Shown: positions 33,287 through 41,959, numbered from the stretch's first letter. The stretch is 49,007 nt of DNA from Geoglobus sp. UBA235 (GCA_002494725.1 DACG01000025.1:1-49007), one strand, 5' to 3'. Numbers and translations are program-made. The notes: generated by a model from the letters alone, not told the origin.

Positions 33287-34103
33287 TTAATAGCCTTTTC
33301 TGAGTTATCATGCCTTCTTTTATGAGTCTGCTCTCAGCCAATTTACAATAATTCTCATCAATCTCCACACCAATCCCCTTTCTGTTCAGCAGTGCACATG
33401 CAATCAACGTGCTTCCGCTCCCGAGAAATGGGTCCAAAACAAGATCTCCAACAAAGCTGAAGAGCTTGATGCATCTTCTGGGCAGTTCAACAGGAAATGG
33501 AGCTGGGTGCCCGACTTTCTTTTTGCTCTCTCCGGAAAAAGTCCAGAGACCATTTGTCCACTCCATGAACTCATCCCTGCTTATGTCACTCTCTCCTCTT
33601 TCAAGTTTCTGCCATCTTTCCTTGTAAAATACAATAATCACCTCTACCGGGGCAATAACATAGGGTGCACTCGCACTCAGCCACGATCCCCAGGCTGTTC
33701 TTCTTGATATGTTGCCCTCATTCCATATTATTGTCGAGAAATATTTCCACCCAACTTTTTTAGCGATATTGACGATATCGGCATAAACACTCTGGAATCC
33801 AGCCTCTCTTCTGCCTTTGCTCTTATCTAAGGGCACATTGAGGCACATCCTTCCATCAGGCTTCATAAGTGAATAGGCCTTCCTTAACCATCTTTCCGTG
33901 AATTCAAGGTACTTTTCATAGGGAATGTCATCCTGAAATGAATTGTAGTGGATATCAACATTGTAGGGAGGGGAGGTGACTATCAGATCAACCGAATTCT
34001 CTTCAATGAAATCTGTTGTGAGGAAATCGTCATGGATGATTTTGATATCTCCATTTCTTGTTTTGAAGTACATTCTTCCATTTTTCGTAGTCCTCGTCTC
34101 CAT
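33279..34103 (-). CDS. Site-specific DNA methyltransferase (beta class)
   Basis: A 274-residue enzyme with the catalytic motif TSPPYN near residue 45 before the AdoMet motif DPFLGSGSTLIAC near residue 225, the order of beta-class enzymes. TSPPY is common in N4-cytosine and some N6-adenine methylases, so the base is uncertain. It should protect the site cut by the overlapping endonuclease. A TATA-like box on the minus strand near 34133 and GGGAGTGAGATC just before the ATG at 34103 support this start. Confidence 0.9.
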   Translation of the reverse strand: METRTTKNGRMYFKTRNGDIKIIHDDFLTTDFIEENSVDLIVTSPPYNVDIHYNSFQDDIPYEKYLEFTERWLRKAYSLMKPDGRMCLNVPLDKSKGRREAGFQSVYADIVNIAKKVGWKYFSTIIWNEGNISRRTAWGSWLSASAPYVIAPVEVIIVFYKERWQKLERGESDISRDEFMEWTNGLWTFSGESKKKVGHPAPFPVELPRRCIKLFSFVGDLVLDPFLGSGSTLIACALLNRKGIGVEIDENYCKLAESRLIKEGMITQKRLLSE

Positions 34104-34211
34104 GATCTCACTCCCGATGACACCCTTATATCTTTATCTTTCATTGATCTCACCTGAAATCTCCCAGAACATAAGAACAAAACTTAATACTCTGAAAATT
34201 GATAAACTTCC

Positions 34212-34571
34212 ATGGACTTTATCAGGAAAAATGCCATCAAATTTCTCGAAAAAGCTGAGGAAAGTTATCGCAGAAATGAGTACAATTTTGCTGTTTTCTT
34301 TGCAGAGCAGTCTTTACAGCTCTTTCTGAAGTATCATATTGGAAAAAAATACGGGGAATTTCCGAAAACCCACAGTCTCAAGACTCTTTTTGAACTGACA
34401 GAGAGCAAGAGTCTCAGGAGCATCTATCACGAGAATGTTGATACCGTGAGGGAGCTTGAATTATCTTACGTGGCATCAAGATACATGGATGTGGAGTATT
34501 CTCAGAAAGCAGCTTGGAAATGCATTGAGCTGGTTAAGAAGGTGAGGGAGGTGATCGAATCTGCTCCATGA
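34212..34571 (+). CDS. HEPN-domain protein
   Basis: A 119-residue all-helical protein. FLEKAEESYRRNEYNFAVFFAEQSLQLFLKYHI is the COG2250 HEPN core, and SYVASRYMDVEYSQKAAWKCIELVKKV is the second helix pair with the S-R-Y turn. I do not find the R-x4-6-H RNase motif of toxic HEPN proteins such as HepT, so toxicity is doubtful. It pairs with the nucleotidyltransferase 13 nt downstream. AAACTTAATAC lies about 29 nt upstream of the ATG (leaderless). Confidence 0.85.
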   Translation: MDFIRKNAIKFLEKAEESYRRNEYNFAVFFAEQSLQLFLKYHIGKKYGEFPKTHSLKTLFELTESKSLRSIYHENVDTVRELELSYVASRYMDVEYSQKAAWKCIELVKKVREVIESAP

Positions 34572-34584
34572 AAGGTATTTCAGG

Positions 34585-34896
34585 ATGCTGAAAGAGAAAG
34601 AAGAGCTTTTCGAGAACGCATTGGCAGTGGCAGAGGATATAAAAAGGAAAGCAGAGAAGATTCTCGGAGAGTGTGATGTTTACATCGCAGGAAGCTTTGC
34701 GGAAGGCAGGCACAACCTCTCATCAGATCTCGACATCCTGATCGTTTCCGGGAGAATTCCGGAAAAGTTCAGTTTTGAGTGGTATGCTGATTTTGTTAAA
34801 CGCCTGACAGATAACAGCTGGATAAACATTCATCCCGTGAACAGACATAAATTCAGGGAGGTCAGAAGACACTACGGAAAAATAATTGAGGTGTGA
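34585..34896 (+). CDS. Minimal nucleotidyltransferase (MNT) partner of the HEPN protein
   Basis: 103 residues. YIAGSFAEGRHNLSSDLDILIVSG gives the Pol-beta pattern G-S-x-x-x-G and S-D-x-D with the two metal-binding aspartates. The C-terminus carries the basic segment NRHKFREVRRHYGK. In studied HEPN/MNT pairs the MNT neutralises HEPN by adding AMP. Here the order is HEPN then MNT, and the HEPN lacks a clear active site. Confidence 0.87.
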   Translation: MLKEKEELFENALAVAEDIKRKAEKILGECDVYIAGSFAEGRHNLSSDLDILIVSGRIPEKFSFEWYADFVKRLTDNSWINIHPVNRHKFREVRRHYGKIIEV

Positions 34897-34932
34897 GAAA
34901 AGTTATTAATCCAGCATGTGTATGCGGGAGGG

Positions 34933-35214
34933 ATGATTGATGATGATGCTGTGAGGCATATTGCAAATCTCTCCAAGATTGAGGTTGATGATGACGAGAT
35001 TCAGGAGTTCAAGAGGGATTTTGAAAGAATAATCGAATTTTTCAACAGGCTTGATGAGATTGATCCTGACGTGGAGCCAACCTACAATGTTATACCCCTG
35101 AAGAACGTTGTGAGAAAGGATATGCCCAGAAAACCTCTTGATAGGGAAAAGGTACTTGCAAATGCTAAATTCAGGGAGGAGGGGTACTTCAAGGGTCCGA
35201 GGGTTGTGGAATGA
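34933..35214 (+). CDS. gatC: Asp/Glu-tRNA amidotransferase subunit C
   Basis: About 93 residues. The N-terminal DDDAVRHIANLSKIEVDDDEI and the later FNRLDEIDPDVEPTYNVIPLKNVVRKD match GatC, the small tether that wraps around GatA. Archaea use GatCAB mainly for Asn-tRNA formation, since GatDE serves Gln-tRNA. GatB is not in the window. The ATG at 34933 is preferred over the GTG at 34918, because AGTTATTAATC near 34906 places the transcript start at about 34932 and the protein then begins at the family start. Confidence 0.9.
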   Translation: MIDDDAVRHIANLSKIEVDDDEIQEFKRDFERIIEFFNRLDEIDPDVEPTYNVIPLKNVVRKDMPRKPLDREKVLANAKFREEGYFKGPRVVE

Positions 35215-36578
35215 TAACAGTTAGAGAGTGGAAGGAAAGGCTGAATGAGGGAAAGGCTTACGATGCTGTTGCAGAATTGATTGAGAGAGCAAAGAGAAAC
35301 AGGTACAACTCATTCATAACGGTAACGGAAGAGATCGCGCTAAAACAGGCTGAAGAGTATGATAGAGGGAATCGGGAGGGAAAGCTGGCTGGAATTCCGG
35401 TTGCGGTGAAGGACAACATCTCTACTGAGGGTGTAAGGACAACATGCGCGTCAAGGATGCTTGAAAACTACATTCCTCCATTTGATGCTCATGTTGTTGA
35501 GAGATTAAAGCAGGAGGGAGCGATAATCATCGGGAAAACAAACATGGATGAATTTGGAATGGGCACGACAACGGAGACATCCTATTTTGGTGTTGTGAAA
35601 AATCCCAAGGATGAGGAGAGGGTGGCTGGGGGAAGCAGCGGAGGAAGTGCATCAGCCATCGCCGGGAATGAAACTGTTCTTGCCCTTGGGACAGATACTG
35701 GGGGAAGTATAAGGTGTCCTTCAAGCTTTACAGGTGTTTACGGGTTGAAACCAACTTACGGACTTGTTTCGAGATACGGGCTTGTTGCCTACGCCAACAG
35801 CCTTGAGCAGATTGGGCCAATGGCATCAGCCATAGATGATCTTGGACTGCTTCTTGAGGTTATTGCTGGAAAGGATGAGAGAGATTCAACTAACGCAGGA
35901 AAAAGCTTTCATTACTCTCCTGTTGAGAAGAAATTCAGAATTGGAGTTATAAAGGAAATGAGGGCTGATGAGAGAGTCATGGAGGTCTTTGACGAGTTTA
36001 CAAGATCAATCTCAAAATTTGCAGAGGTTGAGGAAGTGAGCCTTCCATCCCTGAGCTACGCTCTACCAGCCTACTATGTCATTGCGATGAGCGAGGCATC
36101 ATCAAATTTAGCCAGGTATGACGGAGTGAGGTATGGCCACTCTCTTGAAAGCCTTGACAGCTGGACGAATTACTTCTCCAGAGTGAGAAAGGAGGGATTT
36201 GGAAAGGAGGTAAAGAGAAGGATCATGATGGGAAGCTATGCCCTTTCAGCAGGTTATTTCGGGAAGTATTACCTGAAAGCTCTTAAGGTGAGAACCCTTG
36301 TTGTTCAGGATTTCATGAGAGCGTTTGAGAGGTTTGATCTCCTCATATCTCCAACAATGCCATCAACAGCCTTCAGAATTGGAGAGCTTGCAGATCCCGT
36401 TACAATGTACATGGCAGACATAAACACCACCCCGATCAATCTGGCAGGATTGCCAGCACTCTCAATGCCTGCTGGAGAGGTAAATGGCCTGCCTGTTGGT
36501 GTTCAGGTTATTGGCAATCACTTTGAGGAGAACAAGATTCTGGGCTTTGGCAGGATGGTTGAGAGAAATGAGGTTTAA
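35211..36578 (+). CDS. gatA: Asp/Glu-tRNA amidotransferase subunit A
   Basis: A 455-residue amidase-signature enzyme. The Ser-cisSer-Lys triad is visible as Lys in PVAVKDNIS and the serines in VAGGSSGGSAS and GTDTGGSIRCPSSF. It releases ammonia from glutamine, which passes through the channel to GatB. SRYGLVAYANSLEQIGPMA is another family marker. Overlaps gatC by 4 nt (ATGA) and sepS by 11 nt. Confidence 0.95.
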   Translation: MITVREWKERLNEGKAYDAVAELIERAKRNRYNSFITVTEEIALKQAEEYDRGNREGKLAGIPVAVKDNISTEGVRTTCASRMLENYIPPFDAHVVERLKQEGAIIIGKTNMDEFGMGTTTETSYFGVVKNPKDEERVAGGSSGGSASAIAGNETVLALGTDTGGSIRCPSSFTGVYGLKPTYGLVSRYGLVAYANSLEQIGPMASAIDDLGLLLEVIAGKDERDSTNAGKSFHYSPVEKKFRIGVIKEMRADERVMEVFDEFTRSISKFAEVEEVSLPSLSYALPAYYVIAMSEASSNLARYDGVRYGHSLESLDSWTNYFSRVRKEGFGKEVKRRIMMGSYALSAGYFGKYYLKALKVRTLVVQDFMRAFERFDLLISPTMPSTAFRIGELADPVTMYMADINTTPINLAGLPALSMPAGEVNGLPVGVQVIGNHFEENKILGFGRMVERNEV

Positions 36579-38160
36579 TGCTGAGGAGTGGAAAAAGAGG
36601 ACTGAAGAAGATTTTGAGAGAGCATGGCTTGATGGATCTGAAATCCTAACCTCTATTCCCCTCAGCAGGAGATATCCCCTAACCGGTTACGAAACAGGAA
36701 AATCCCATCCTGTTTTCGAGACAGTTCAAAAGCTGAGAGAGGCTTATCTGAGAATAGGGTTCAGTGAGGTGATAAATCCCCTGATTGTGGAGGACATACA
36801 TATAAAAAAGCAGTTCTCAAAAGAGGCATTGGCCGTTCTGGACAGATGCTACTATCTTGCAACTCTCCCGAGACCCAATGTTGGAATGTCGGAGGAGAGG
36901 ATAGAAGCGATAGAGAAAATGGCCGGAAAGGAGATAGATGCAGATTCCCTCAGGAGGGTCCTCCATCTTTACAAGAAGGGAATGATGGATGGAGATGATC
37001 TTGCATCTGAGATCTCTCTTGCCATAGGAGTTGATGACCAGCTCGCATTAAGAATAATTGATGAAATCTTTCCAGAATTCAAGGAGATAAAGCCGGAGCC
37101 AACCAACCTGACATTGAGAAGTCACATGACAACAGGGTGGTTCATAACCCTATCAAAGCTCTCAGGAAAGTATCCACTTCCATTGAAGCTGTTCTCCATA
37201 GACAGATGTTTCAGAAGAGAGCAGGGAGAGGATGCAACAAGACTCTACACCTATCATTCAGCGAGCTGTGTGATAATGGACGAAGACGTTAGCATTGATG
37301 ACGGGAAGGCCGTTGCTGAAGCATTGCTCAGGCAGTTTGGCTTTGAAAAATTCAGATTCAGGAAGGATGAGAAGAGAAGCAAGTACTACATTCCCGGCAC
37401 CCAGACAGAGGTTTACGCATACCATCCACATCTCGAGAACAGCAGAAAATACAGGGATGGCTGGATTGAGGTTGCAACGTTCGGAATTTACTCTCCAACA
37501 GCCTTGGCTCAGTATGACATCGAATACCCGGTTATGAATCTGGGTCTCGGGGTTGAAAGGCTGGCCATGATAATCCACGACTTCTCCGATGTCAGGGAGA
37601 TGGTTTACGGATTCACCCATCTCAAGCTATCTGACATTGACATAGCGAGGAGAATACAGCTGAGAGATGTTCCAATGACATCAAAGGGAATTGAGATCGC
37701 AGGAAAAATAATTGAGATCTTTGAAAAAAATGCCAGTGAAATCGGTCCCTGCAGGTTTACAGTCTTTCAGGGAGAATTCATGGGAAGAGAGGTTGAGATT
37801 TATGTCTCTGAGAAGGAGAGAACAAGGCTATGTGGGCCGGCTTACAGAAATGAGATTGTGGTGAAGGATGGTAACATCTACGGAATCCCGAGAGAGGAGA
37901 AGTTTGGTGAATACTTCCAGAATGGTGTGCAGACTGGAATAAGATACGTTGACTCCTTTGCTCACATGGCAGTCAGGAGAATTGAGGAGATGATAATCGA
38001 GGGTAAAAAAGAGGGAGAGGTCAGGGTGAGGGTTGTTGAAAGCCTATCAGATGTGAACCTGAAAATACATGAAACGCTCCTGAATTACCTGATATCCCAT
38101 GGAAAAACAATAGATGTTAGAGGCCCTCTCTTCTTGGCTGTTGGGTTCATGATAAAATGA
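36568..38160 (+). CDS. sepS: O-phosphoserine--tRNA(Cys) ligase (SepRS)
   Basis: About 530 residues, the usual length. The class II motif 2 region SIDRCFRREQGEDATRLY and motif 3 NLGLGVERLAMI are clear, as is the SepRS-type ending with VRRIEEMIIEGKKEG and the final small domain. It charges tRNA-Cys with phosphoserine, which SepCysS then converts to Cys. This is a pathway of methanogens and Archaeoglobales. The ATG at 36568 lies within the last codons of gatA. An in-frame open stretch further upstream belongs to gatA and is not used. Confidence 0.94.
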   Translation: MRFNAEEWKKRTEEDFERAWLDGSEILTSIPLSRRYPLTGYETGKSHPVFETVQKLREAYLRIGFSEVINPLIVEDIHIKKQFSKEALAVLDRCYYLATLPRPNVGMSEERIEAIEKMAGKEIDADSLRRVLHLYKKGMMDGDDLASEISLAIGVDDQLALRIIDEIFPEFKEIKPEPTNLTLRSHMTTGWFITLSKLSGKYPLPLKLFSIDRCFRREQGEDATRLYTYHSASCVIMDEDVSIDDGKAVAEALLRQFGFEKFRFRKDEKRSKYYIPGTQTEVYAYHPHLENSRKYRDGWIEVATFGIYSPTALAQYDIEYPVMNLGLGVERLAMIIHDFSDVREMVYGFTHLKLSDIDIARRIQLRDVPMTSKGIEIAGKIIEIFEKNASEIGPCRFTVFQGEFMGREVEIYVSEKERTRLCGPAYRNEIVVKDGNIYGIPREEKFGEYFQNGVQTGIRYVDSFAHMAVRRIEEMIIEGKKEGEVRVRVVESLSDVNLKIHETLLNYLISHGKTIDVRGPLFLAVGFMIK

Positions 38161-38831
38161 ATCTGAAGGAACTTGAGAGGATACAGAAGAAGATAGCAGA
38201 GAAGGTGAAAATAGAGAGGTTGAAAAGAGTGGATTACGTTGCTGGAGTTGATCAGGCCTTTTTCAGAATTGATGAAAGAGAGTACATTGTCTCATCAGCT
38301 GTTCTCATGAACTTTCCTGATCTTGAGCTTCTTGCCAGTTCCAGCACCGTTGAGGAGGTTAAATTTCCTTACATCCCCACATTTCTCATGTTCAGAGAAA
38401 GCAAGCCAGCACTGAAGGTTCTCAGGGGAATTCTCAGGAAAAATTCGGTTGTGATGGTTGATGGAAGCGGTCTTGCTCATCCAAGGAAGTGCGGCATTGC
38501 GACATACATAGGTGTGAAGCTCGAAACCCCGACCATAGGCATCACAAAGAAACGGCTTTTTGGGGAGGTACATGGAGAGGGAAAGGTGAATAAGCTGTTT
38601 GCTGATGGAAGGCATGTTGGATATCAGCTGAAAACATGCAGGAGGTGCAACCCGATTTACATTTCAGTGGGAAACCTGATAACTCCCGAGGATGCTCTGA
38701 ATGTTGTCATGAAATGCCTTAAAGGGTACAAGCTTCCCGAGCCAGTAAGAATTGCTGACAGGCTTTCAAAGGAGAAAAAATCAGAGTATCTCTCCAATCT
38801 CGATCCCGCCCTCCAAGGGCATCTCAGGTGA
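38157..38831 (+). CDS. nfi: Endonuclease V
   Basis: 224 residues. Metal-binding residues of the RNase H-like fold are at VAGVDQAFF (Asp), REsKPALKVL (Glu) and VMVDGSGLAHPRKCGIATYIGV (Asp, then the DNA-wedge region). GITKKRLFGE is the next conserved block. It cuts near deoxyinosine or RNA inosine in repair, which matters at high temperature. ATGA overlap with sepS. The last 51 bases overlap the 3' end of the opposite gene. Confidence 0.92.
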   Translation: MNLKELERIQKKIAEKVKIERLKRVDYVAGVDQAFFRIDEREYIVSSAVLMNFPDLELLASSSTVEEVKFPYIPTFLMFRESKPALKVLRGILRKNSVVMVDGSGLAHPRKCGIATYIGVKLETPTIGITKKRLFGEVHGEGKVNKLFADGRHVGYQLKTCRRCNPIYISVGNLITPEDALNVVMKCLKGYKLPEPVRIADRLSKEKKSEYLSNLDPALQGHLR

Positions 38832-39632
38832 TGTGACAATCACGGCCGTTCCGGGACATGAGCCATCCATCTTGACAATCATCCTCAGCCTCCCCCCTGC
38901 AACTGAAGATGCGTAGAGACAGGCACTCTTCAGTCCATCACCCTTTACCGGAAAGATCGAGCTTGCTTTCCCATCTGAGACCATGCTGGCGAGACTCTCA
39001 AAAAGTGAGATATCCGGGAGTTTTCCATGGAGGAGGTCATTCCCGCTTACAATTCTGCCGTAAAGGAATATTCTGTCTCCCCTTTTCGGAATGTTTTTAA
39101 CCCTCATGTCCCTCAATCCTGCAACTGTTGAGACAAAGAAGCTCTGATCTGTTCTGCCAATATCCTCATTCTCAGCCAGAATTACCCTTTTTCCAAAGAA
39201 TCCTGTGAAGTTCCTGTAAAATTTTACAGAGTATTCCAGATCATTTCCTGTTGAAATTTTAACGGCTATCGGCTCCATGAATCTGCATATACTCTCAACT
39301 CTGATCTGATATGCCATTATCTCCGCAACTTTTCTTAGAGGGGCCTTAAGCCAGTCATACCTTTTCTCCCCTATTCCTCCATAAACCACACTGAATATTG
39401 TGAGCGAGAGATAGTTCCCCAGATCAAACGAAATCGAGTTTCTCTCCTCATAAACCTCAATCTCAGGGGAGATAACAGAGGGCTTGAAGTAGTAGCCCAG
39501 ATTATCAATCAGGGAGAGGTAGAGTGTCAAGGCCTGTCTTATCACCTCACTTCTGGATACGAGCATCCTTGATGCTATCCTGTCTATTCTCTCGACAAGC
39601 TCATCATTCAGCCTGAGATTGACAATTTTCAT
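38781..39632 (-). CDS. Ribbon-helix-helix protein with unusual C-terminal domain
   Basis: 283 residues. The N-terminus VNLRLNDELVERIDRIASRMLVSRSEVIRQALTLYL is a MetJ/Arc-type DNA-binding strand plus two helices (compare NikR/CopG). The following 230 residues are not a NikR ligand domain. The last part, PKRGDRIFLYGRIVSGNDLLHGKLPD with KGDGLKSACLYASSVAGGRL, resembles the second domain of PurM/PurL-like (AIR synthase) proteins, but only by eye. It could be a repressor that senses an ATP-like or purine ligand. The 51-bp convergent overlap with nfi is visible. Confidence 0.65.
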   Translation of the reverse strand: MKIVNLRLNDELVERIDRIASRMLVSRSEVIRQALTLYLSLIDNLGYYFKPSVISPEIEVYEERNSISFDLGNYLSLTIFSVVYGGIGEKRYDWLKAPLRKVAEIMAYQIRVESICRFMEPIAVKISTGNDLEYSVKFYRNFTGFFGKRVILAENEDIGRTDQSFFVSTVAGLRDMRVKNIPKRGDRIFLYGRIVSGNDLLHGKLPDISLFESLASMVSDGKASSIFPVKGDGLKSACLYASSVAGGRLRMIVKMDGSCPGTAVIVTSPEMPLEGGIEIGEIL

Positions 39633-39671
39633 CGAAAGTTTTTTGGGTTGAGCAAATTAAATCTTTCTGGA

Positions 39672-40340
39672 ATGGATATTCTTGAAATCGGTGAAAGGCT
39701 CGAAATTGGCAGGGAAATTGAACTCAAGATAATCATTGGTGGAAGGGTGATAAGGGTTTTCTGCACCCCAACAGATCTTGAAGAGCTTGTAACAGGATTT
39801 CTTCTCTCAGAGGGTCTTTCAAGCAACCCAGAGGTTATTGTTGAGGGAGATGTTGCTGTCGCTCAAACAGATGTTGAATTCACCACCTCAATAAACTCAT
39901 CGGGATGTGCAGGAATTTACGTTGATGAACCTCTGAAAAGGATAATCCCCGGGACAAGATTCTCAATCAGGGAGGTCATGAGATACATACCGGAGCTTGA
40001 GGAGGAGTATTACAGAAGGACGAGAGCATACCACACCGCCCTCTTGGTTCAGAATGGCAGGGAGTTTGTTAAGGCGTATGATGTTGGAAGACACAATGCT
40101 GTTGACAAGGTGATTGGAATGGCATACGCAAGGAATTTTGAATTCAGCAAGTCATTTCTCGTTCTTTCCGGAAGAATCACAGCAGGGATAGCAAAAAAGG
40201 CCATAAGAGTTGGGATACCACTTGTCGTTTCCAAGGCATCGATACTGGACTCAGCCATTGAGCTGTGCAGGGATTACGGACTTTCTGCAGTTTCAGTTGC
40301 AAGCGGCATAGCCGTGAACAGCGGAGCTATACAGGTTTGA
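39672..40340 (+). CDS. fdhD: Formate dehydrogenase accessory sulfurtransferase-like protein
   Basis: About 222 residues, shorter than bacterial FdhD (about 270). RVFCTPTDLEELVTGFLLSEGL, the loop INSSGCAGIYVDE and VKAYDVGRHNAVDKVIGMA are family blocks. FdhD passes sulfur to the bis-MGD cofactor of formate dehydrogenase. Escherichia coli FdhD needs a C-x-x-C pair; I see only one Cys in this loop, as in some other members. No formate dehydrogenase lies nearby. The start is uncertain: the ATG at 39672, or a TTG at 39648. Confidence 0.85.
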   Translation: MDILEIGERLEIGREIELKIIIGGRVIRVFCTPTDLEELVTGFLLSEGLSSNPEVIVEGDVAVAQTDVEFTTSINSSGCAGIYVDEPLKRIIPGTRFSIREVMRYIPELEEEYYRRTRAYHTALLVQNGREFVKAYDVGRHNAVDKVIGMAYARNFEFSKSFLVLSGRITAGIAKKAIRVGIPLVVSKASILDSAIELCRDYGLSAVSVASGIAVNSGAIQV

Positions 40341-40899
40341 GCAGAATGTATCTCATCATCTCCCTGTTTATTGAGACCTCCACCCCATCAACAACAAGAT
40401 TTCCATTCTCAACAGCAATGTTCGTTCCCGGAATTAGGCCAATCTCCTCAAAGACTTTCGGAGCAGAAATGACCACATACTCTCCATCGGATGCAGAAAC
40501 AGCGGAGATAACTGAAGACTCACACTCCTCACATATTTCGCACTCAAATGAGATTATTCTGCAGATCTTTTCAAGGGCATCCTCATCTGCCACATGCTCA
40601 AGAGTGCAGCTTAATCTGTCAGACAATTCGGCATCAATCCCCAGAAACTCCTCAAAAAACCTTCTGAATATATGGTAAGTCTTTTTTATCCTTTCTGCAA
40701 TCTCAAACCCCTTTTTTGTTAACACAGCTCCTCTGTAGGGCTGATACTCCACATACCCCATACCGCTAAGCTTGTTAAGCATTTCTGTAACGCTTGATGG
40801 CTTGACATCGAGCCTTTCAGCTATCTCTTTTGTTTTCGCAACTCTCCCCGATTTCTGGATGTCATATATCGTTTCAAGGTACTCTTCAACTCTCTCCAT
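40327..40899 (-). CDS. DtxR-family metal-dependent transcriptional regulator
   Basis: 190 residues. The winged helix VAKTKEIAERLDVKPSSVTEMLNKLSGMGYVEYQPYRGAVLT is followed by the dimer/metal domain (RRFFEEFLGID, HVADEDALEKI) and an SH3-like end (IGLIPGTNIAVENGNLVVDGV). The metal region carries an extra Cys-rich stretch CEICEEC, which suggests Zn or Fe binding beyond the standard sites. It probably controls iron or manganese uptake; its targets are not visible here. It is the last gene of a minus-strand set behind the Zn ribbon gene. The 3' end overlaps fdhD by 14 nt. Confidence 0.9.
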   Translation of the reverse strand: MERVEEYLETIYDIQKSGRVAKTKEIAERLDVKPSSVTEMLNKLSGMGYVEYQPYRGAVLTKKGFEIAERIKKTYHIFRRFFEEFLGIDAELSDRLSCTLEHVADEDALEKICRIISFECEICEECESSVISAVSASDGEYVVISAPKVFEEIGLIPGTNIAVENGNLVVDGVEVSINREMMRYILLKPV

Positions 40900-41069
40900 C
40901 AGATATCACCGAAAAACAAACCCTTTTTCTTCATAATTCTTCTCGATCCACAGAACGGGCAGAAGAGGTTTGGAAGATGCATCGGTCCGCTGTAACCTGT
41001 GGATTTTACAACAATGAGATCAAACTCACTTCCGCATCTTGCACAGTAAAGATCTCTGAGTTCCCTCAT
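40899..41069 (-). CDS. 56-aa zinc-ribbon protein upstream of dtxR-type gene
   Basis: From the ATG at 41067-41069 the frame reads MRELRDLYCARCGSEFD, then on to FCPFCGSRRIMKKKG, and ends at a TGA (40899-40901) that shares one base with the ATG of the DtxR gene (TGATG). Two C-x2-C pairs 25 residues apart (C9/C12 and C37/C40) form a classic zinc ribbon. The tight coupling suggests a partner or co-regulator of the metalloregulator. The ABC ATPase gene ends 18 nt upstream on the same strand, so all three may be one transcript. Confidence 0.72.
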   Translation of the reverse strand: MRELRDLYCARCGSEFDLIVVKSTGYSGPMHLPNLFCPFCGSRRIMKKKGLFFGDI

Positions 41070-41087
41070 CCAGAATAATTTCTGCAG

Positions 41088-41942
41088 TCACTTGATAATA
41101 CTTTTTCTGTTTGTTAGCTGAAAGTATATCTCCTCAAGTCTTGGAGTCTTTGTTTCTATTCTCAGAACCTCTCTTCCCTCCTCAATCGTTTCCTTTATTA
41201 TTCTGTTAACCTCCTCAACACTATCTGTTATCAGCTCACTCTCTTTTCCATTATGATCCACCACAACAACGTATCTTTTCATCATTTCCTTCAGCTCATT
41301 TATTGTGCCTGAATAGAGTACCTCACCTCCCTTTATTATGAGGAGATGATCGCATGCTGTTTCAATGTAGAACATGTTGTGGGCTGAGAACACAACAGCC
41401 TTCCCCCTCCTCCCCTGCTCTTTTATGAATTCTGACACAGCAAGGGAGGTTGCGGGATCAAGACCGCTCGTCGGTTCATCGTAAATGAGATAATCGGGAT
41501 CATGAACAAGTGTTCTTGCGATTGAGAGCTTCCTCTTCATACCCTTTGAGAAGTTCCCGATCTCCCTGTCAGGCGGAAGGTTGAGGGATTGGAGAAGGAT
41601 ATCTATTCTTCTTTCAGCTTCACCGCCCTCAACTCCATAAATCTCTGCAAACATCCTGAGATAGCTTACAGCATCCAGATTGTCGTAGAGAGCATCATAT
41701 TCGGGCAGATAGCCTATCTTTTTTTTGATTTCCCTCAGATTTTCAAAGAGATTCATGGACTCGTAAAGCACCTCCCCCCTGTCAGGTTTAAGGAGACCCG
41801 AGATTATCTTGAGGGTCGTTGACTTTCCAGCCCCATTCTCACCTATAACCCCAAGAACGTAGCCTTTTTCAAGCCTGAATGAAATATCCCTCACTGCAAC
41901 AACATCTCCAAATCTCTTGCTTATGCTCCTGACTTCAAGCAT
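41088..41942 (-). CDS. ABC-2 type exporter ATP-binding protein
   Basis: A 284-residue ATPase with Walker A GENGAGKST at about residues 34-42, signature NFSKGMKRKLSIARTL, Walker B YLIYDEPTSGLDP and H-loop VFSAHNM. The NatA/CcmA-like tail (YVVVVDHNGKESELITDSVEEVN) follows. The two membrane genes transcribed divergently are its likely permeases. The start is the ATG at 41940-41942. Confidence 0.93.
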   Translation of the reverse strand: MLEVRSISKRFGDVVAVRDISFRLEKGYVLGVIGENGAGKSTTLKIISGLLKPDRGEVLYESMNLFENLREIKKKIGYLPEYDALYDNLDAVSYLRMFAEIYGVEGGEAERRIDILLQSLNLPPDREIGNFSKGMKRKLSIARTLVHDPDYLIYDEPTSGLDPATSLAVSEFIKEQGRRGKAVVFSAHNMFYIETACDHLLIIKGGEVLYSGTINELKEMMKRYVVVVDHNGKESELITDSVEEVNRIIKETIEEGREVLRIETKTPRLEEIYFQLTNRKSIIK

Positions 41943-41959
41943 CAGACCAAGTCAAAAAA

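Noticed and set aside
36484..36567. Long in-frame extension before sepS
   Set aside because: It is the other frame of the gatA end; SepRS homologues begin at the MRF of 36568.
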